A DNA stretch of 64,000 nucleotides from Clostridia bacterium (lineage in GTDB: Bacteria; Bacillota; Clostridia; Oscillospirales; Acutalibacteraceae), in assembly GCA_017415025.1 (NCBI GenBank), contig JAFQJH010000004.1, forward strand, positions 186,001 through 250,000, written 5' to 3'. Shown here in pieces: positions 62,952 to 64,000 of this stretch. Within the stretch, counting starts at the first letter, position 1. Every line of letters begins with the position of its first letter. The notes beneath the pieces were generated by a model. The model searched no databases. It was not told where the DNA came from and saw only the letters and a list, made by a program, of their open reading frames with translations. Both the position numbers and the translations under genes were made by a program.

Positions 62952-64000
62952 TTATAATTTTTCAATTTCTGCCAATAATTCCTTGACGATGTCCTTTTCG
63001 TCAATTTTTCTTAAAATCTCGCCCTTTTTAAAGAGCATTGCACAGCCGTCACCGCCTGCGATACCGATATCTGCCTCGCGTGCTTCACCCGGGCCGTTGA
63101 CAACACAGCCCATAACGGCAACCTTGATTTTCTTTGTGCAGTCGCGAAGAGCGTTTTCAACCTCGTTTGCAACGCTGATGAGGTCAATTTTTGTTCTGCC
63201 GCAGGTCGGGCAGGAAACAATCTGAACGCTGTCGGATTTAAGTCCGAGTGCCTTGAGAATATCGTGACCTGCATAGACTTCATTCACGGGGTCATCCGTT
63301 AATGAAACGCGGATTGTGTCACCGATACCGTGCATAAGCAGGCTTCCGATACCTGCGCTAGACTTGATAAGTCCCATTCGTGCAGTACCTGCCTCGGTAA
63401 CGCCGAGGTGCAAGGGGTAGTCACATTTTTCGGCTACTGTTTCGTAAGCCTTAATCATATTTTCAACGTTTGACGATTTGATTGAAATTACGATATCGTC
63501 AAAATCAAATTTTTCAAGTAAAGAAGCGTGGTACATCGCGCTTGCCGCCATTGCCTCGGGAGTGGGGCCGCCGTACTTTGCAAGAATTTCCTTTTCAACC
63601 GAGCCCGAATTGACACCGATACGGATAGGAATATTCTTCGCCTTACAAGCATCAACAACAGCCTTAACTCTGTCGTCCGAGCCGATGTTGCCGGGATTTA
63701 TACGCACCTTGTCAACACCTGCCGCAACAGATTCGATTGCAAGGCGGTAGTCAAAATGAATGTCGGCTACAATGGGAGCCTTGACAGCCTCTTTCAAAGC
63801 GGGGATAAGACCGACTGCATCCATATCGGGAATCGCTCCGCGGATAACCTGACAGCCTGCTTTTTCAAGCTCGGCCGCCTGCTTTACGCTCGCTTCAAAA
63901 TCGTGGGCAGGCTTATTGAGCATCGACTGCACACTGACGGGTGCATCACCGCCGATAAAAATATTGCCGACCTTAACCTTTTTAGTCATTCTGCGTTCCA
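62952..64000 (-). CDS. ispG: 4-hydroxy-3-methylbut-2-enyl-diphosphate synthase (N-terminus beyond window)
   Basis: At least 345 residues are visible. KVKVGNIFIGGDAPVSVQSM at the N-terminus, CPTCGR and GCVVNGPGE for the 4Fe-4S cluster and VADIHFDYRLA are typical of IspG (GcpE). It performs the penultimate MEP-pathway step. An ATG at 63989 exists but has no ribosome site, and the frame stays open upstream (ERR before it), matching IspG N-termini such as RRxTRKVKVG, so the true start is probably outside the window. polC follows 77 bases later. Confidence 0.93.
   Translation of the reverse strand, partial: ERRMTKKVKVGNIFIGGDAPVSVQSMLNKPAHDFEASVKQAAELEKAGCQVIRGAIPDMDAVGLIPALKEAVKAPIVADIHFDYRLAIESVAAGVDKVRINPGNIGSDDRVKAVVDACKAKNIPIRIGVNSGSVEKEILAKYGGPTPEAMAASAMYHASLLEKFDFDDIVISIKSSNVENMIKAYETVAEKCDYPLHLGVTEAGTARMGLIKSSAGIGSLLMHGIGDTIRVSLTDDPVNEVYAGHDILKALGLKSDSVQIVSCPTCGRTKIDLISVANEVENALRDCTKKIKVAVMGCVVNGPGEAREADIGIAGGDGCAMLFKKGEILRKIDEKDIVKELLAEIEKL

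Noticed and set aside
62775..62957. Short plus-strand frame ending in VAVPLPLGKGG
   Set aside because: It arises from the intergenic palindromic repeat plus antisense polC; a typical spurious frame.
63987..63989. ATG as the start of ispG
   Set aside because: No ribosome site and the frame stays open upstream with family-like residues (ERR), so the real start is probably beyond the window.

Overview
The window looks like chromosomal DNA of a gut-dwelling low-to-mid-GC Clostridia, probably of the Oscillospirales/Ruminococcaceae type (inference). Reasons: a PolC-type replicase, groESL under a CIRCE element, a LexA regulator, Firmicutes-style promoters (TTGACA-17-TATAAT) and strong AGGAGG ribosome sites, an arg cluster in the order C-J-B-D, a bile-salt-hydrolase-like enzyme, several carbohydrate enzymes and an oxygen-sensitive glycyl radical enzyme. 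Both ends cut a gene: a BspA-like leucine-rich-repeat surface protein on the left and ispG on the right.

Layout. 1-2 kb: secreted LRR protein. 2-8.6 kb: a tightly packed minus-strand operon of eight intact phage head and neck genes (small and large terminase, portal, prohead protease, major capsid, adaptor, stopper-like, and a tail-terminator-like protein carrying a fibre-tip-like C-terminus), with no tail tube, tape measure, lysis, integrase or replication genes. 8.8-9.7 kb: rplM-rpsI. 9.8-17 kb: a predicted beta-propeller protein, a ZIP metal transporter, a PHP phosphoesterase, a metallophosphoesterase, a GH29 fucosidase and a secreted GH43 enzyme. 17.1-20 kb: tRNA-Ser(GGA), followed by a duplicated tRNA 3' end, a 326-bp inverted-repeat element holding an array of seven mini-hairpins, and an A+T-rich island with an HNH protein whose N-terminal part looks like a recombinase fold, plus an unknown small gene. 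20-27.5 kb (minus): DUF4091 protein, small membrane protein, acyl-CoA ligase, MocR-type aminotransferase, alpha/beta hydrolase, NrdR, sugar isomerase-like protein. 27.6-35 kb (mostly plus): groES-groEL, Gfo/Idh oxidoreductase with NagB, a second acyl-CoA ligase, pyridoxamine kinase with TrmL. 35-39.2 kb (minus): dUTPase, YhhN membrane protein, beta-lactamase-fold hydrolase, and a GDPD-like protein that lacks key catalytic residues. 39.3-42.4 kb: lexA and an ECF sigma factor with its membrane partner. 42.5-46.7 kb: aldo/keto reductase, ECF-transporter S component, DUF1893 and a MIF-like tautomerase in one operon, then a third acyl-CoA ligase. 46.7-52.1 kb (minus): glycyl-radical activase, glycyl radical enzyme, FGGY kinase and mannose-6-phosphate-isomerase-like protein as one operon. 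52.3-56.5 kb: argCJBD with an ARG box over its -10. 56.6-64 kb: bile-salt-hydrolase-like enzyme, membrane-anchored M20 peptidase, a PolC that lacks the usual DnaQ-like exonuclease insertion, and ispG.

Most striking points: the head-only phage operon, which looks maintained rather than decaying; the PolC without its exonuclease domain; a four-gene glycyl-radical-enzyme operon of unknown substrate with an atypical glycyl loop; the recombinase-like/HNH gene in an A+T-rich island next to tRNA-Ser; and the mini-hairpin array inside an inverted-repeat element. All calls come from reading the sequence; no database search was run.
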